Part shown: positions 11,301 through 23,300 of the stretch, one piece after another
Numbering within the stretch: position 1 is the first letter of the stretch
Layout: the number at the start of each line of letters is the position of its first letter
From: Diplosphaera chodatii
Lineage: Eukaryota; Chlorophyta; Trebouxiophyceae; Prasiolales; Stichococcaceae
NCBI GenBank assembly: GCA_032358165.1
Contig: JAALGY010000023.1
Location: 2,728,001 to 2,792,000, forward strand
Direction: 5' to 3'
DNA: 64,000 nucleotides
The notes under the pieces: generated by a model
Database searches by the model: none
What the model was told of the DNA's origin: nothing
Seen by the model: the letters and a program-made list of their open reading frames with translations, nothing else
Position numbers and translations under genes: made by a program

Positions 11301-13543
11301 CACACTCACGAGCTGTATGCGGAGGCGGAGGTTGTCCATCTCCATACTTTCTGCTCGAGCCTGCGCCTGCTCCAGCGCAGCTGCAGAGGTGACACTGCTG
11401 CCGCCTGACGGCCCCAGGCCACGTTGCGCCTCATGAAGCGCACGCCGCAGAGCTGCTGCCTCTGCACGCGCAGCTGACAGCTGCTGCCGCAGCATGGCGA
11501 CCTGCCCAGGTGCAGTGGTGGTCAGCCTGCTAGGTTGCAGGTATAGTTAAGCAAACGTAAACTGCAGTTGCATGTGACAGCATGCTTACCTGCGCTGCAT
11601 TGGGGTCACGGTTGACGACGGGCTTGTTCCGGATGTTGCGTGCGCGTGCAGCGTAGCGGAGGGTGTTGAGGCTCTCGTCCAGGTTTACGTCCGCCGGTGA
11701 TACGCATGCAATCATCACGGTGCGAGAGTTGCCGCCCAGGCTGTCTTGCAGCATGCGCGTCAGCTTGCTGTCCCGGTATGGCACCTGCAGCACCGGATCC
11801 GGGACCCTCAGAAGAAGGACCCCTATCCGCTGTCCATCTTCCTGCAAAGCGAGCAAGTAGTGTATGGAGGATTGTACGACACTTCCCGCAGAACACGCGT
11901 ACAACAAGAAGGCATGAGCAACCCACATGGCGGTGGCCCTCAGACAGTGCGCAAATGACGTTGCCAAGCGCCAACAAGCCGCGGTTGATGCTGATGCCTT
12001 CAGCAAGGCGAGCACCCTCAGCACGGGTGCGCTTCACACGCTCGCTGCCTGCCAGATCCACCTGCAATGCATTCAACTGTGATTACCAACATCTGCAAGG
12101 TGTCAGGCCAACCCAACAAGCTGAGTGCATGCAATTGATCCTTTGTCGCAGGTCATGGTCCGGAAAAGCTGATGGGTGTATTCCGATCCTGTGTTGAATG
12201 CTCACCAGGTGCATCTTGGCGCACAAGTATTCCTCCACCATGTCACAGCCGTCCACCTCGCTATCGCCGCTGCTAGGGTCTTCTGTGTCGGCCACCCGCA
12301 CCTGCTGCTCGGAAGACGCCACCTGCAAAGAGGCGGAGCGGCTGGCACCATGTCCGCCAGATGTTCGCAGGCATGCACAAACCATGCACTTGCTTGAATG
12401 CTGATGGCACCTGGCGCCGCTGCTCTAGTGTGATGGTGAACACCGCATGGCTGCGGCTGGAGTGGCGGTTCATGCCTGTGGCTGCCGTGGCACGCATTAG
12501 AGTGCCCTGCAGCGCAATGCATATAATGTGCATCTGACATTGCGCTGGCAGCAGGACGCCCACACAGTCAGCGATGCTGGTGACGATGTTCAGTCGGCAT
12601 GCACCTGCTCCAGAATGGCAGCCATGTCGGCCTGGCTGCCAACTTCCTGCTCTTGCGCCCCTGCAAGACAGACGCCGCCGCCTGCCACCTCGCGGATGTG
12701 CACGGATGGCTGAGCCGATGCATCGGTGACCAGCAGATCCCTGATAGTCTCCTGCATGCGTATGTGAAAAGTTGGCCAGATGGAAATCACGTTTTGCAGA
12801 CCTGTTGAGCGCCTCAAGCACATCTGTGGCTGTTCAGGGCACCTGGTGGATCTCAACAAAGCCAACTCGAACGGTGCACTCTGCGCCATCTGTCTGTGCC
12901 ATGCGGCTGAACAGCGTGTCCATGACGCTTGGGATGACGCCTGTGCTGGTGCGGCCAAAGGAGAATGCGCTTCCCTGCAGGAGCCAGGCCCATGTCACCA
13001 CACTAATAATCTTGGCTGATCATTGGCTGTTAAAATACATACAGCATGATCACGCCTGCAACCCACCATCGTGTATGTCTTGCCGCTGCCAGTCTGTCCG
13101 TAGGCGAAGACAGTAGCATTGTAGCCCTTGAAGAGACCTGCTACAAGCGGCTGCACGCATTTGTCATACAGCCCGCTGGCTGGCTCGCCACCGGCGCTCC
13201 CGAAGGCAAAGTCAAAGTTGAAGGTGTGCGATCCAATAGCAACCTGCAGAAGTGCAATCCTCGGCGTCCGTGCAGACGATTGGTTCCTGGTCCATGCATG
13301 CTTTTGGCTGCAAAGCACCGGAGTCATGTTGCAGAGTGTGTGCCTATGAGTATGTCATCAAACCTGAGGAGCTCCCGGTGTCACGAGAAGGCTCTCCTGA
13401 CAGCCTGCCTCCTGCTCGCTTCCAATAAGCGGCCGGACGTGTACAGCAACTTGCACCGCGCAGTCCTCCTCTGCAGGTGAGGCAGAGTGTACTGCTGTGC
13501 CATCCTCAGCCGGTGCACCCGCTGAAGGCTCCGCGTCATTCAT
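5367..13543 (-). CDS. Kinesin-4 (KIF4/chromokinesin-type) motor protein
   Basis: Plus-end-directed microtubule motor. The ATG at 13543 ([15 protein letters not shown]) leads to the motor domain: [16 protein letters not shown], then P-loop [15 protein letters not shown] (near 13090), VGFVEIH, IRDLLV, switch [14 protein letters not shown] (near 12440), switch [18 protein letters not shown] (near 12050), [15 protein letters not shown], and [20 protein letters not shown] followed by [19 protein letters not shown] (11640-11800). The last blocks are diagnostic of kinesin-4. A long coiled-coil stalk follows from about 11500 to 7900 in many exons rich in Leu, Glu, Arg and Gln. An acidic and Ser/Pro/Ala-rich tail (about 6950-7680) ends with [10 protein letters not shown]. 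Exons further down (6410-6650 with [17 protein letters not shown], 5700-6050, 5367-5520) look coding and are assigned here by position. The stop at 5367 and the C-terminal 1.5 kb are uncertain. No KIF4-type cysteine-rich domain was recognised. It diverges from the RecQ gene. Confidence 0.88.
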
Positions 13544-13987
13544 AGCTTTGTATAGACCAGCATACTCAACATGCCCGTCAGAGTATTGCAACCGGATGCA
13601 GTTGCCGCATACGGAGGTGCCGAGGTGACCTGTTGTTGTTGCTACTGATCAGCTCTGCGACGCGATAGCTACGTCGACGGACTTGATGGTACGCACATGC
13701 GATAGTTCTCGAAGTGCTTAGGCCTGCACAAGACGTGAGCGGGGCATCGGGCTCAAGGGCTGACTCGCACACCAACAGCTTCCGACAGGTGAGCCAGGGG
13801 ATTGAGTATTTTGCTGTACAGCCGTACACAATTTGAAAGAAACATCCTTTCATTCTGTATGAAAGCTACATTTAATGTATTGAAAGAAGCATCTTGACAA
13901 ACAAACGTACTCATTATGCACGCTTCTGGGTGAAGGATGTGAACCGGATCTGCAACTGCCGCTCGAGGTGCAGCAGAGCGCGGCACG
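13544..13987. promoter_or_regulatory. Divergent promoter region between kinesin-4 and RecQ
   Basis: 444 bp lie between the ATG of kinesin-4 (13543, minus) and the ATG of the RecQ helicase (13988, plus). Both transcripts must start here, which could couple expression of two genome-maintenance genes. It holds AT-richer stretches around 13840-13910 but no clear core element. Confidence 0.55.
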
Positions 13988-16900
13988 ATGGCGCTTCATG
14001 AGGCTCTGCAGCGATACTGGGGCTACAGCGAATTCAGACCCGGACAAGAGGTGATCCAATACATCGCAGATGCGCGACAGTCCACATGAATGTCTTGAGT
14101 GACATTGCAGCGTACCAGGCTGGCTGTGCTATGGCGCATGTTCCACACATCTGCAATTGTCAACCCGCATGACCCGAGAATGAATGATTCATTGCCGGTA
14201 GGATGCCATCAACAGCGCGCTGGCGGGTGTCGACACGCTGGTGGTCATGCACACTGGCGGCGGCAAGAGCGTCTGTTACCAGATCCTGCCGCCACTTACA
14301 CAGAAGATCTGCATCGTTGTCTCGCCTCTCATCTCACTCATGCAGGACCAGGTACATCTCAAGCCGTGCAGCATATTAAGGCACTCAACGCTGACGGGTA
14401 CATTTTAAGGCAGGGTGCGTGTGGGCCTATACAATCTATAAAGCTTTCACCGTAAGCGCAGGTGTCCGCCTGCCAAACACGGGGTCTGAACGCCTGCTAC
14501 CTGGGCAGCGGGCAGCACGACGCTGCGGTGGCACCCGCTGCCTGGCGCGGCGAATATGAGCTGGTCTATGTCACGCCAGAGCTGGCCGCCCACAACGCGC
14601 ACCGCATCAAGACGCTGCAGGCATCACATGTGAGCATGCTGTTTTGCTCCACGATGCTGGTGGCAGCCAACTTTCGACTGCTGTTCCGCAAGCATTCATC
14701 AGACTTTCCGATATGTGTCTCGCGTCTCGCGTCTCGCGTCCGTAGGGCCTGTGCCTTGTGGCGGTTGATGAGGCGCACTGCGTCACGGAGTGGGGCCACG
14801 ACTTCCGCGCAGAGGTGTGTGCTGAGGAGTTACTCGCCTACTGCTCATGGTCACACACAGGGAGGCTGCTGCTGCTGCTTCAAACACCGCTGCAGTGCGT
14901 TGCAAAGTGCTGCAAATGGCAACCAGCAACCGTTATAATTGTTATGGATGCAGTACCGAATGCTGGGCGACCTGCGGGATGCGCTGCCAGATGTGCCCTT
15001 CATGGTGCGTCCCTTTGACGGCTCCAGGACCTGACCTTGCCGCAGGTTCACATACGCCTGGCAGCTTTAAAGAATTGAAACGTGTGGCGTGGAGGCAGCA
15101 AGGGTGTATGTGTTCTTCTTGCAGGCGCTCACAGCAACAGCAACACCACGAGTGCAGGATGATCTCGTACGCAATCTGAGGCTCAAGGCCAACGTCAGGA
15201 GGTGCCCAAGACTGTCATATCTGCACCATTGCATTGGCACCACTTGGCAGCTGCATAACCTGCTGTACCATTGGCATCTGTGCAATGCAGGTTCTGTTTT
15301 TCATTTGAGCGAAGCAACCTGCACATGAGCGTGCGGCGCAAAGGCAGTGGCAATGCCACAAACTTTGCAGAGCTGTTCAAGAGCAAGGGTAGCAAGGGTG
15401 GGTGCACAGCTGCTCGCACCGCTTTGCATGTGCACAGTGTTGAGCTGCCCAGTGCTGGCTGGTGGTCAATGCGTCGGCCGCTCAGGCATGTGTCCTCCAC
15501 CTGGCAGGCACACTCGAGCCCACGATCATCTACACATTGTCGAAGAAGGAGGCAGATGAGATTGGCGCCTCGCTCAAGGTGTGCAGGCCCTACGTGTGCT
15601 TCCACACGACTGGCCCCTTCGAGCTGGAGTTGACAGGCTAACGAGCACGACGGGCCTTATAAGGTGTGCCCGGCACTGCAGCGGGAGGGCTTCAGAACAG
15701 GCGTGTACCACGCGGGGCACAGCGACACGAAGCGCGCTGACATCCACATGCAGTTCCTGCATGACAAGCTGGATGTGGTGCGCTCTGCAGCAGACTCTCT
15801 CAAGTCATCCTGTGTACCGGCTAGTCAACGCTTTGCACAACAGAACTCCTGCACTTGTTGCACGGCCTGAAGTAACCAGCTGCTAGCATTGTTACACAGG
15901 TGGTTGCCACTGTCGCATTTGGCATGGGCATCGACAAGAGCAACATTCGGCTCGTGTACCACTATGGCGCGCCCGCAGCGCTGGAGTCATACTACCAGCA
16001 GGCACACTGGCTGTGTGACGCATCCCAATAGTCATACGGGGCGCATGTCATGACGTATGGGCTCAAGTGTGTTTCATGCATCTGTCGCAGGTTGGCCGAG
16101 CAGGGCGCGATGGCCTGCAGTCACGCTGCATCCTGCTGTGGAGTCCTGGCGACTGGGTCAAGAATGACATGATCAAGGTGAGATGTATAAACAGCAGGGG
16201 AAATACTGTTCAAACCCGCACCACGTCAATCCTTGCATGAACTGGTTTGGCACTGCATAGTCCGGGACTTGTGACCCGCAAAATGTAATAATCAGCGTCC
16301 ACACTTCCACGAACAGCGTTGCAGGAGACACGGAGATCATGCCGCAAACAGAGGGCAGCCACCGCCCTGCCAAACCAGTAAACAGTGCTCCTATGCGGTC
16401 TGCGTGCACTTTAGGGCATTGGCGGCATGAGCGGCGTCGCTGCGCAGCTGTACCAGCAGGGCTCGGAGCGTATGCAGGGCTACTGCCACTCCTCCACCTG
16501 CCGGCACTCGCTGGTCGTCAATTTCTTTGCGCCGGGCAGCATGCCCGATGGCAGCCCCTGCACGTGGGCAGAGCATAGTACCTGTGCCACACTGCCATGT
16601 GCAGCTGCATGGGTGCATGCATGTATGTAGCACAGCTGCAGTGACGTGCGGTGTGCGACTTGGTATTGTTCGTCCTACACATGTGACTGTGAAGGATGCT
16701 GCCCTGCTGAGCACCGTAGCCAGCGCTGCAGGGGTGGGTGCGACTCCTGCGACAGGCGGGCCGCCGGGCTGGTGGCGTCACGTGACTTCCGCCGCCCAGC
16801 CGGGTTGCTCCTGGGAGCAGTGCAGGTAATTGATGGCCATCATCGATGAGATGCTAGTTGGCTCACATTGTGCCGCACGATCTGAGCGCGCATTTGTCAA

Positions 16901-19900
16901 GATTGCAAGATTGACCTCAGATGTTTGATATTCCACGAGAGTCCGCATGGATGGAAGGAAGTTCTTGAAGATCAGCCGCATCACCACCCTCTTCATTATT
17001 TACCCATGGATGACAAGGTCATGGTCATTGCAAGCAGGCGCTGAAGGGCTTCTACGGAGCTGCAAAGCCTGTTGCTCTGCTGCGGGGTTCCACGGCCAAG
17101 GACATGCAGTCATGGATGATGGAGGTTAACAACTTTTCCACATCTGTTCTGTATGGCAGCTACGATCCTGTATTGGTGCACCAGCGGCACCACACGAACC
17201 AGTAGCCACTTGGTTGGCTGTTCTCGTTATACGCCTATATGGAACGAGGTGCCGCTGACCATGCCGGCACAGGCTCAGATGACGGACGGTACACAGCTGC
17301 ATGGCGCTGGCAAGGACCGCAGCACCGACTGGTGGAAGGTGCACTGACTGTGCTTCTCATTGTTGCCCACACAATGCAAGGCGGCAAGCAGACAACAACC
17401 TGACCTGTGTCAGGAACTAAAGCTTTCTGATGCACTACGACACATCTTGTACGTGCTGCTATCTTGACAGCTGCCGAGTATTGGTAACATCGGGTGCAGG
17501 CGCTGATGGGCATGCTGCTGGAGCGGGGCCTGGTGGCGATGGTGTCCAAGGCCGGCGCACGCGGCTCCTACAGCAGCATCACCCTCACCCCGCAGGTGCG
17601 GTTGACTGGCATGTTCAAACCTGTGCGCCTGCATGCACAGTGACATCTGCACGAGAATGCATGTGTAATGAATCATGCCGATGACGCCGGTGAGGGTCTG
17701 CAGGGTGCGGCGGAGCTGCGATCGAGTACGCCGCTGCTGCTGGAGGTATCGGCAGACATGGCACAGCAGGAGCGGCAGGTGCGACATCAGACCCACAAGA
17801 TATCACGGTGGTATCTGTAGCATATGCAAACCTGTGCCTGGTTGTCGTGCACGACCATAGCAGAGGGCGTTCATGCCTGCTGAAGGTTTGCATTACGGTG
17901 GTTACAACCTTGCAGGCAGCAGCAGCCGCGACGGCGGCAGCGCACAGCGAGGCAGCGCGCAACTCACTGCGCGACGCACGCTCAGCGGAGGAGCAGCAGC
18001 TGCTGCAGCGCCTGCAGGAGCTGCGTCAGGTGCTAATGAACGTCCTTCAGGCCTGTGCTGCCCTTGCTGACCGCCTGCTTCCTTGCGATGATCTAGCCTC
18101 CAAGCTACAGTACACGGTATCTCGCTGCATAGGAGCAGGTAGTTCCCACCTTCGAGCCCCGCGCTTTCCTGCCTGCAGGAGCTCGCTGAGGCGGCTGGTG
18201 TGCCGCCGACTCACCTTGCATCCGACTACACGCTGGGCTCCATTGCGGCGCTGCGCCCAGGCTCGGTCCAGCACCTGAAGCAGTGCGGCGGATGCTCCGA
18301 CGCCTTTGTCAGCCAGCATGGCGAGGTATGATGCACACCCTTCATCACTCTCTTGATATTCATGCGAGCATGTTAGCTGCCACCTTCACAGTGTAGCCAT
18401 GCGCGCCACCGAGAAAGTGCAGTGAGCTGGGTCCCGCTGCTTGCAGGCGTTTGTGACGGCGGTGGTGCAGCACTGCGAGGCGGCGGGGCTGCCGCTGGGC
18501 AGCCAGTGGCGCACAACGCAGCGCAGCAACGGCGACTGGACGCGCTTCAGGAACCAGGTGGCGTCGCGACCTGTGCGCTGTATGTTGGGCAGCAGTGCAG
18601 CTGGTGCCCTGTGTGCAGTGGGTGTCAGCTGCAAGCAATACTAGTGCAGTGGCGCACACACAGCTGTGCCATGCATCTGCTGGAGCCAGTCAACAGTGAA
18701 GCTCGTGAGCGTTCACTCATGTCTGCCTAAGCGCTGGACTTGGCAAACAGTGCCCTCTTACTCCAGCAGGGAGCTGCAGCAGCACTCGCACCCGGCATCT
18801 TGGCACCTGTCAAGGTGAGGGCTGGCAAGGCGTCTGGTGCAGTCACTGCAACCTCTGCACGGTCCGGCTGGCAGCCTGCTTGGCGATGCTGCAGTTCATC
18901 TCATGACCCTTTGGGGTTGATGATGCAGGAGGCGCAATCGAGTTCGCAGACGCGCTTCGCAGCTGGCGAGAGCCTGGCATCCATCGCCACCAAAGACCGC
19001 ATGAAGCCCATTCAGGTACCTGACAGAGGGGCCCAGATGATGTCAAGGTTGGTACGAACAACCTTGCACCTTGTGGCAAATGCGCTGTGAGTGCAGTCGA
19101 CGCCAGCCGAGTGCTTCCGCCATATAGACAACGCCTCGATCGGACGCTTGTCGTGCAGGGACCAAATGTCGACAAGCTGATGCTGTCATGGCAGATCACC
19201 CACTTTTCAAATCTGCAGCAGAATCTGTCCATCCTATTCAAATCGTGATCTCCGCTCTGTCTAGGAGGCGACGGTGTTAGGACATCTGGCAGAAGCGCTG
19301 GCAGGCGGGCTGGCGGTTGATGTGCCCAGGCTGCTGGCAGCTGCGCAGCTGGGCAAGCCGCAGATAGCGACCATTGCTGCAGGTGTGCATCCTGATGATG
19401 TTGTTCTGGTATGCCTGGTCAGCCACTCAGCCAAACGACATGCTGACCTTTGCAGGCACACCACTGGCACCTGTGTACTGGTACGGTAATGTCACATTCT
19501 GCATACCAAGCGACAGACTCGGTGATGGGCTACCTTGTGCAACTGCAGCACTCGAGGAGGCAGGCGAGAGCGGGATCGGCGCAGTCAAGCGCATGCTGCC
19601 AGCGGAGACCAGCTATGGTCAGATCAAAGTCGTTGCGGCCCTCATGCAGCAGCAGCTGGCCGACTTTGTACAGCCGCAAGAAGCTGCGTCAGCTGCTGAA
19701 GCCCCTCCTGCCAGCCCGCAGTCAATCTGCCTGCTGGTAGGGCAAAGCTCATTGCGCCATATGCGTTATGCTGCCACGAAGCAACCACTGTGCACCACCT
19801 GCAAGGCAGCAATGCCAGAACATAGGATGAAGTGTGGTCGATTCCCAGGCTCGCATTTGCAGGATGAGGATGGTGATTTTGATGTTCTCCCCACATTTGC

Positions 19901-21250
19901 GGACTGGGGCGGTGGCGGCTGCACAGCCTCCCAGACGGGTAAACCGAGTGAAGCACAGCCCGCAGCCTTGCCACCTTACGCGCCTAGCACAGGTCAACTC
20001 TGAAACTAGCAGCAATTACGAAGCTTCACTCGGCTGTGGCTTGCATACAGCATTGCGTCCCTGCTGCGACGACATGTAGAGTTGTGGTGCGTTGCAGGCC
20101 GCGAGTCGGACGCCTCGGCAGCCTCCCGCTCAGAGGATGCGGCAGCGCTGGCGGTGCCGCACCACCCACACCAGCCAGAGCAGCAGCAGCAGGTTGAGAT
20201 TGACCTGCAGCATTCTGCCCACGAGCAGCTGCCGGCGGCGCCTGGCGTCAGGGTCGTCCCGTCTCGGCGAGTGCCCGGCGCCTGGCGGCAGGCACGGCAC
20301 CTGCTTCACAGCGTCCACTGTTCACATCTGCGCTGCGCTCAGGCAAAGATGGCTCCTCGGGGGATCAAATCTTGGTGACTCGCACCATGCAGGCGAAGCG
20401 GGCTTCTGCGCCGCTGCAGCCAGCGCAGCCGGCAAAGCGCGCGGCTCTGGCCGAGGTGCACAACTTAGTGGTCAGCTTGCGGCCAGAGGCACATGTGGCA
20501 GCCCTGCCGACGGCGGCGGCAGCGGCTCAGCAGCGGACACAGTCGGTCCCTGCTTCCGCAGGGCAGGTCCAGCCACAGCAGCAGGTGGCGCCTGATGTGT
20601 GGGCAAACCGCAGCAGTGGTGCTGAAGGGGCGGCGGCAGTGGTGCCGGACGAGGATGCGACGACGCTCCTGCAGGTGAGGTTCGCACTGTGGGATGATGC
20701 GTTGCATCCTGGCAAATCCACAGCCACATGAACGTCGGTGGACGCAGTCGGAGGCATGTGAGACCTTCGTCGGCCTGATGCTGGGTGTCCACACACCGCT
20801 AGGAGAAGGACATTTGCAGCGATGTCAGGTCGTAAGATTTTGGCTGCGACCACCTTTGCACATGCTGCACAGGACGCCATTGAGGGCGTGCTGGACCGGC
20901 GGCCTGGCGGCGTCTCAGCGCCGCAGCTGGCGTCGCTGTTCTGCAGCCCCGACAAGGCCACGCGGTTGCAGGCAGCACTGCAGGCGTGCACTGATCGTCT
21001 GAAATGTGTATACATCGCTAGGCATCTGCAGTGCACAGGCTAGTTGTGATGCGTGCGTCGCCGCTTTTGCTGCGTCGGCTGGCCTGGTTGTGAAATGTTG
21101 ACTGCACAAGGTGCTGGCGTGTACGGTCTAACGTCACAGCGTTTGCAGGGCCTCGTGGATGATCTGAGGGTGGTGCGGCGTGGCGGGCCTGGTAGCATGT
21201 CCAGCATGGTGGACCTGAGCGACAGCGCTGTGTTGTTCACACGGCTGTGA
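13988..21250 (+). CDS. RecQ-family DNA helicase, WRN-like, with RQC, HRDC and C-terminal HTH
   Basis: ATP-dependent 3'-5' DNA helicase for replication and recombination repair. The ATG at 13988 gives [20 protein letters not shown], the RecQ motif 0, with no exonuclease domain before it. Motif I is [14 protein letters not shown] (near 14260), Ia [33 protein letters not shown] (near 14790), [36 protein letters not shown], then [31 protein letters not shown] and [18 protein letters not shown]. Zinc-binding residues ([21 protein letters not shown]) and an RQC winged helix ([16 protein letters not shown], near 17510) follow. An HRDC-like block holds [19 protein letters not shown]-type helix-turn-helix holds [20 protein letters not shown] (near 19280). 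The tail (20380-21250) is Gln/Ala-rich and ends [11 protein letters not shown]. More than 20 introns are implied. The tail from 20380 could instead be a separate small gene. Confidence 0.9.
14717..14740. repeat. Three-copy heptamer repeat in a RecQ intron
   Basis: The unit GTCTCGC is repeated three times, plus a partial copy, just upstream of the exon with the DEAH box. It is a simple intronic microrepeat. Confidence 0.75.
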
Positions 21251-21764
21251 GCCCAAGCGGAACCTGCCGCAGTCACGATCAACTGCAATACCAACAGCAG
21301 GCAGGCTGTTGCCATGGACAGGAAAGATGTGGCACGGCAGTTGAAATGTACATGCAGCGCCGCCTCTGGGAGATCAGTTGATGTCGCCTTTGCAAGGTTT
21401 CCGATCCCTTACGTGGGCATGTTCGTTTCATCACGACTGCGCCATCTGGCAGCAGTTTCAGAACAAGCATTTGTTTCAGGTGGTTGTGTGTTTTGCTGCT
21501 CCGCATGGGGTCAAATACTCAAATACGGCACTTCTTCAAAGTCCACGGATTCACCACAATGCAACAGCGGTGCAAATGAATGAACGAATGCAATTCACTC
21601 GACATCCTTTCAATTCTAAACGCAGTTGCGCCACTGTCTTCCAAATGCAGTACATGTCTCAAATATCAGCCAAACACCAGAGTCCCCCAGGGTGATGCAC
21701 ATAGGCGCATGTCAGGCCAGCATTATTTGCACAGGTGCCCCAGGCATAGTGTCAAGGCAGCTCT
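21251..21764. other. Convergent 3' intergenic region
   Basis: About 510 bp between the stop of the RecQ gene (plus) and the stop of the secreted cysteine-rich gene (minus). It is AT-richer than the flanks. The overlapping plus-strand ORFs around 21314-21695 have no recognisable motif, so I call them non-coding. Confidence 0.5.
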
Positions 21765-22801
21765 TCATCCGCCGCCCGGCTGGCCGCACTGGCAAACGTT
21801 GCCGGCCACTGCGCCACCCAGGCACTGCACACCGCAGTTGGAGCCCGGCACGCAATTCCCGCAGTTGTTGATGCCTGAGTAATACCACAGGACAATATAC
21901 AACCATTTCAGGATGAGAGACGATGCACAGCAACTGGCTATGCAGTAGGACTATGCACATGCCACGTGCAAAGACAAGTGTACGATATAAATAAAAGAAC
22001 CGCACATGGGCAGCCGTCAGGCACATCGCGCATATCGCAGGTGGTGGGCATTCCATTGCCGGATGGGCAGCTCTGCAGCAGGTCGCGGCCCCATGCCTTG
22101 ATCGCCGCTGCCATCGCATCTGCACACAGCCCACACATGCTCAGGAGGATGACAAAGCGTGCTCAGAGGTATGCTCAGCAGCCCTACAAAGCATGCATGC
22201 CAATGGATTCCGCCAGCGGCAGCAGAAATGCTGGCAATGGTGTTGCAGCATGACAAGTAGGGTGGAGTGCGTGTATCTACGTGCAAATGTGCACAACATT
22301 TGTTGCCAATTGCTGAGATTCACGTTTAAGACAGGGTTGGAACGCACCGGGCACGTCCTTGGACTGCTGGGGCACGTTTCGAGCCAGAATCGAACGCCCC
22401 ACTCCAGTTGCTGTAGTGCCTGCATGTATGATCGATAACAAATGGCTCCAAAGTGCGTGGCTGACGGAGGCAAGCACCCTACCTTGTCTACCGTATAATG
22501 GGCATGCTTGGTTTGCGTGGATTGCATGAAGCAATATAACAATTGTCATTGATGGATTCCTCAGCAGGTGAAGCTGGACAACATTTGGCCTCTGTGGGTT
22601 CTAATAGCTTCCTATTCGACGTCGACAGTGCTTGGTGTACGATGTGACACTGCATCCTCGGTGCAGCTTTCATCGACTGCTGCCTTACTTGCAGGCAGTC
22701 CTGGAGCAGGGGCGTGATCAGATGTCTTGTGCCAGCGAGTCACCAGTGCAAAGGGCCGCAATGGCCAGTAGCATCGCCACCAGGATAGCCGAGGACTTCA
22801 T
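21765..22801 (-). CDS. Small secreted cysteine-rich protein, family not recognised
   Basis: I reconstructed four exons: 22744-22801, 22348-22419, 22006-22119 and 21765-21874. All three introns are GT-AG and phase 1, and the joined CDS of 354 nt encodes 117 residues. The ATG at 22801 starts a textbook signal peptide (MKSSAILVAMLLAIAALC). A short linker follows with RSILARNVPQQSKD, then a helical stretch AMAAAIKAWGRDLLQSC. The C-terminal half is a cysteine-dense tail with ten cysteines in about 60 residues, including CPCINNCGNCVPGSNCGVQC and CQCGQPGGG at the end. The spacing suggests several disulfides, as in small extracellular or wall proteins. Exon 3 joins exon 4 through a cysteine codon split T|GC, which supports the model. 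Role unknown: a secreted wall or adhesion peptide or an extracellular domain protein are possible. There is no transmembrane segment besides the leader. The gene model is inferred, without transcript support. Confidence 0.68.
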
Positions 22802-23300
22802 GGCGAAACGCCGCTTGTATATCCGGCGGTGGATGGATGAGATGGGAGTGGAAAGTGGCTTTGACTGCACTTCATTCGGCTCCCGGAAGACTACCGGCAT
22901 TCCGGGAGCCGAATGAGACTGATCTTATGCCGTACAAGCTATGGAGTAACTTCACCACCGATGAGCGCTCATGTCACGACCCTTGGGTGAAGGAACGAGA
23001 TCGTTTGGCCAGCTGTGGCGAAAGCGTCGGCCAAGGCAACATGGTCAGCTTCGCCTCTGTATTTTGATCCGCTCATCCACACCTCCAGGTTATATCTTTA
23101 TCACACACATATGCACAACCCCCGCAAACCGAACTCGCTCTGTCCTCTAGGAGGACATGCACATACTTACATGTTGAGCCTTCCATGCAAGCTGCCCTGC
23201 CGCATCGCATGCGTGTGGGCACCCGCTGCTGTGCAGATTGCTATCTCAGCATGCTCTGCTTTGCTCGCCCTTTGAATCACCCTGCTGGCTAAGTTTCAGC
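22802..23300. promoter_or_regulatory. Upstream region of the secreted protein gene and 3' flank of the ACT gene
   Basis: About 500 bp with no supportable gene. It must contain the promoter of the secreted cysteine-rich gene and the 3' UTR of the ACT-domain gene. The main structure seen is the perfect inverted repeat at 22872-22916. Confidence 0.5.
22872..22916. repeat. Perfect 17-bp inverted repeat with 11-nt loop
   Basis: The left arm TCATTCGGCTCCCGGAA (22872-22888) is exactly complementary to the right arm at 22900-22916, with the loop at 22889-22899. It lies 71 bp upstream of the start codon of the secreted cysteine-rich gene. In the transcript it would be a stable stem. As DNA it could be a dimeric protein-binding site. 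Confidence 0.85.

Noticed and set aside
22718..22900. Single-exon reading of the signal-peptide ORF to its first in-frame stop
   Set aside because: A donor (GTGACT) inside the ORF and three further exons in the same phase give a longer, coherent cysteine-rich protein.
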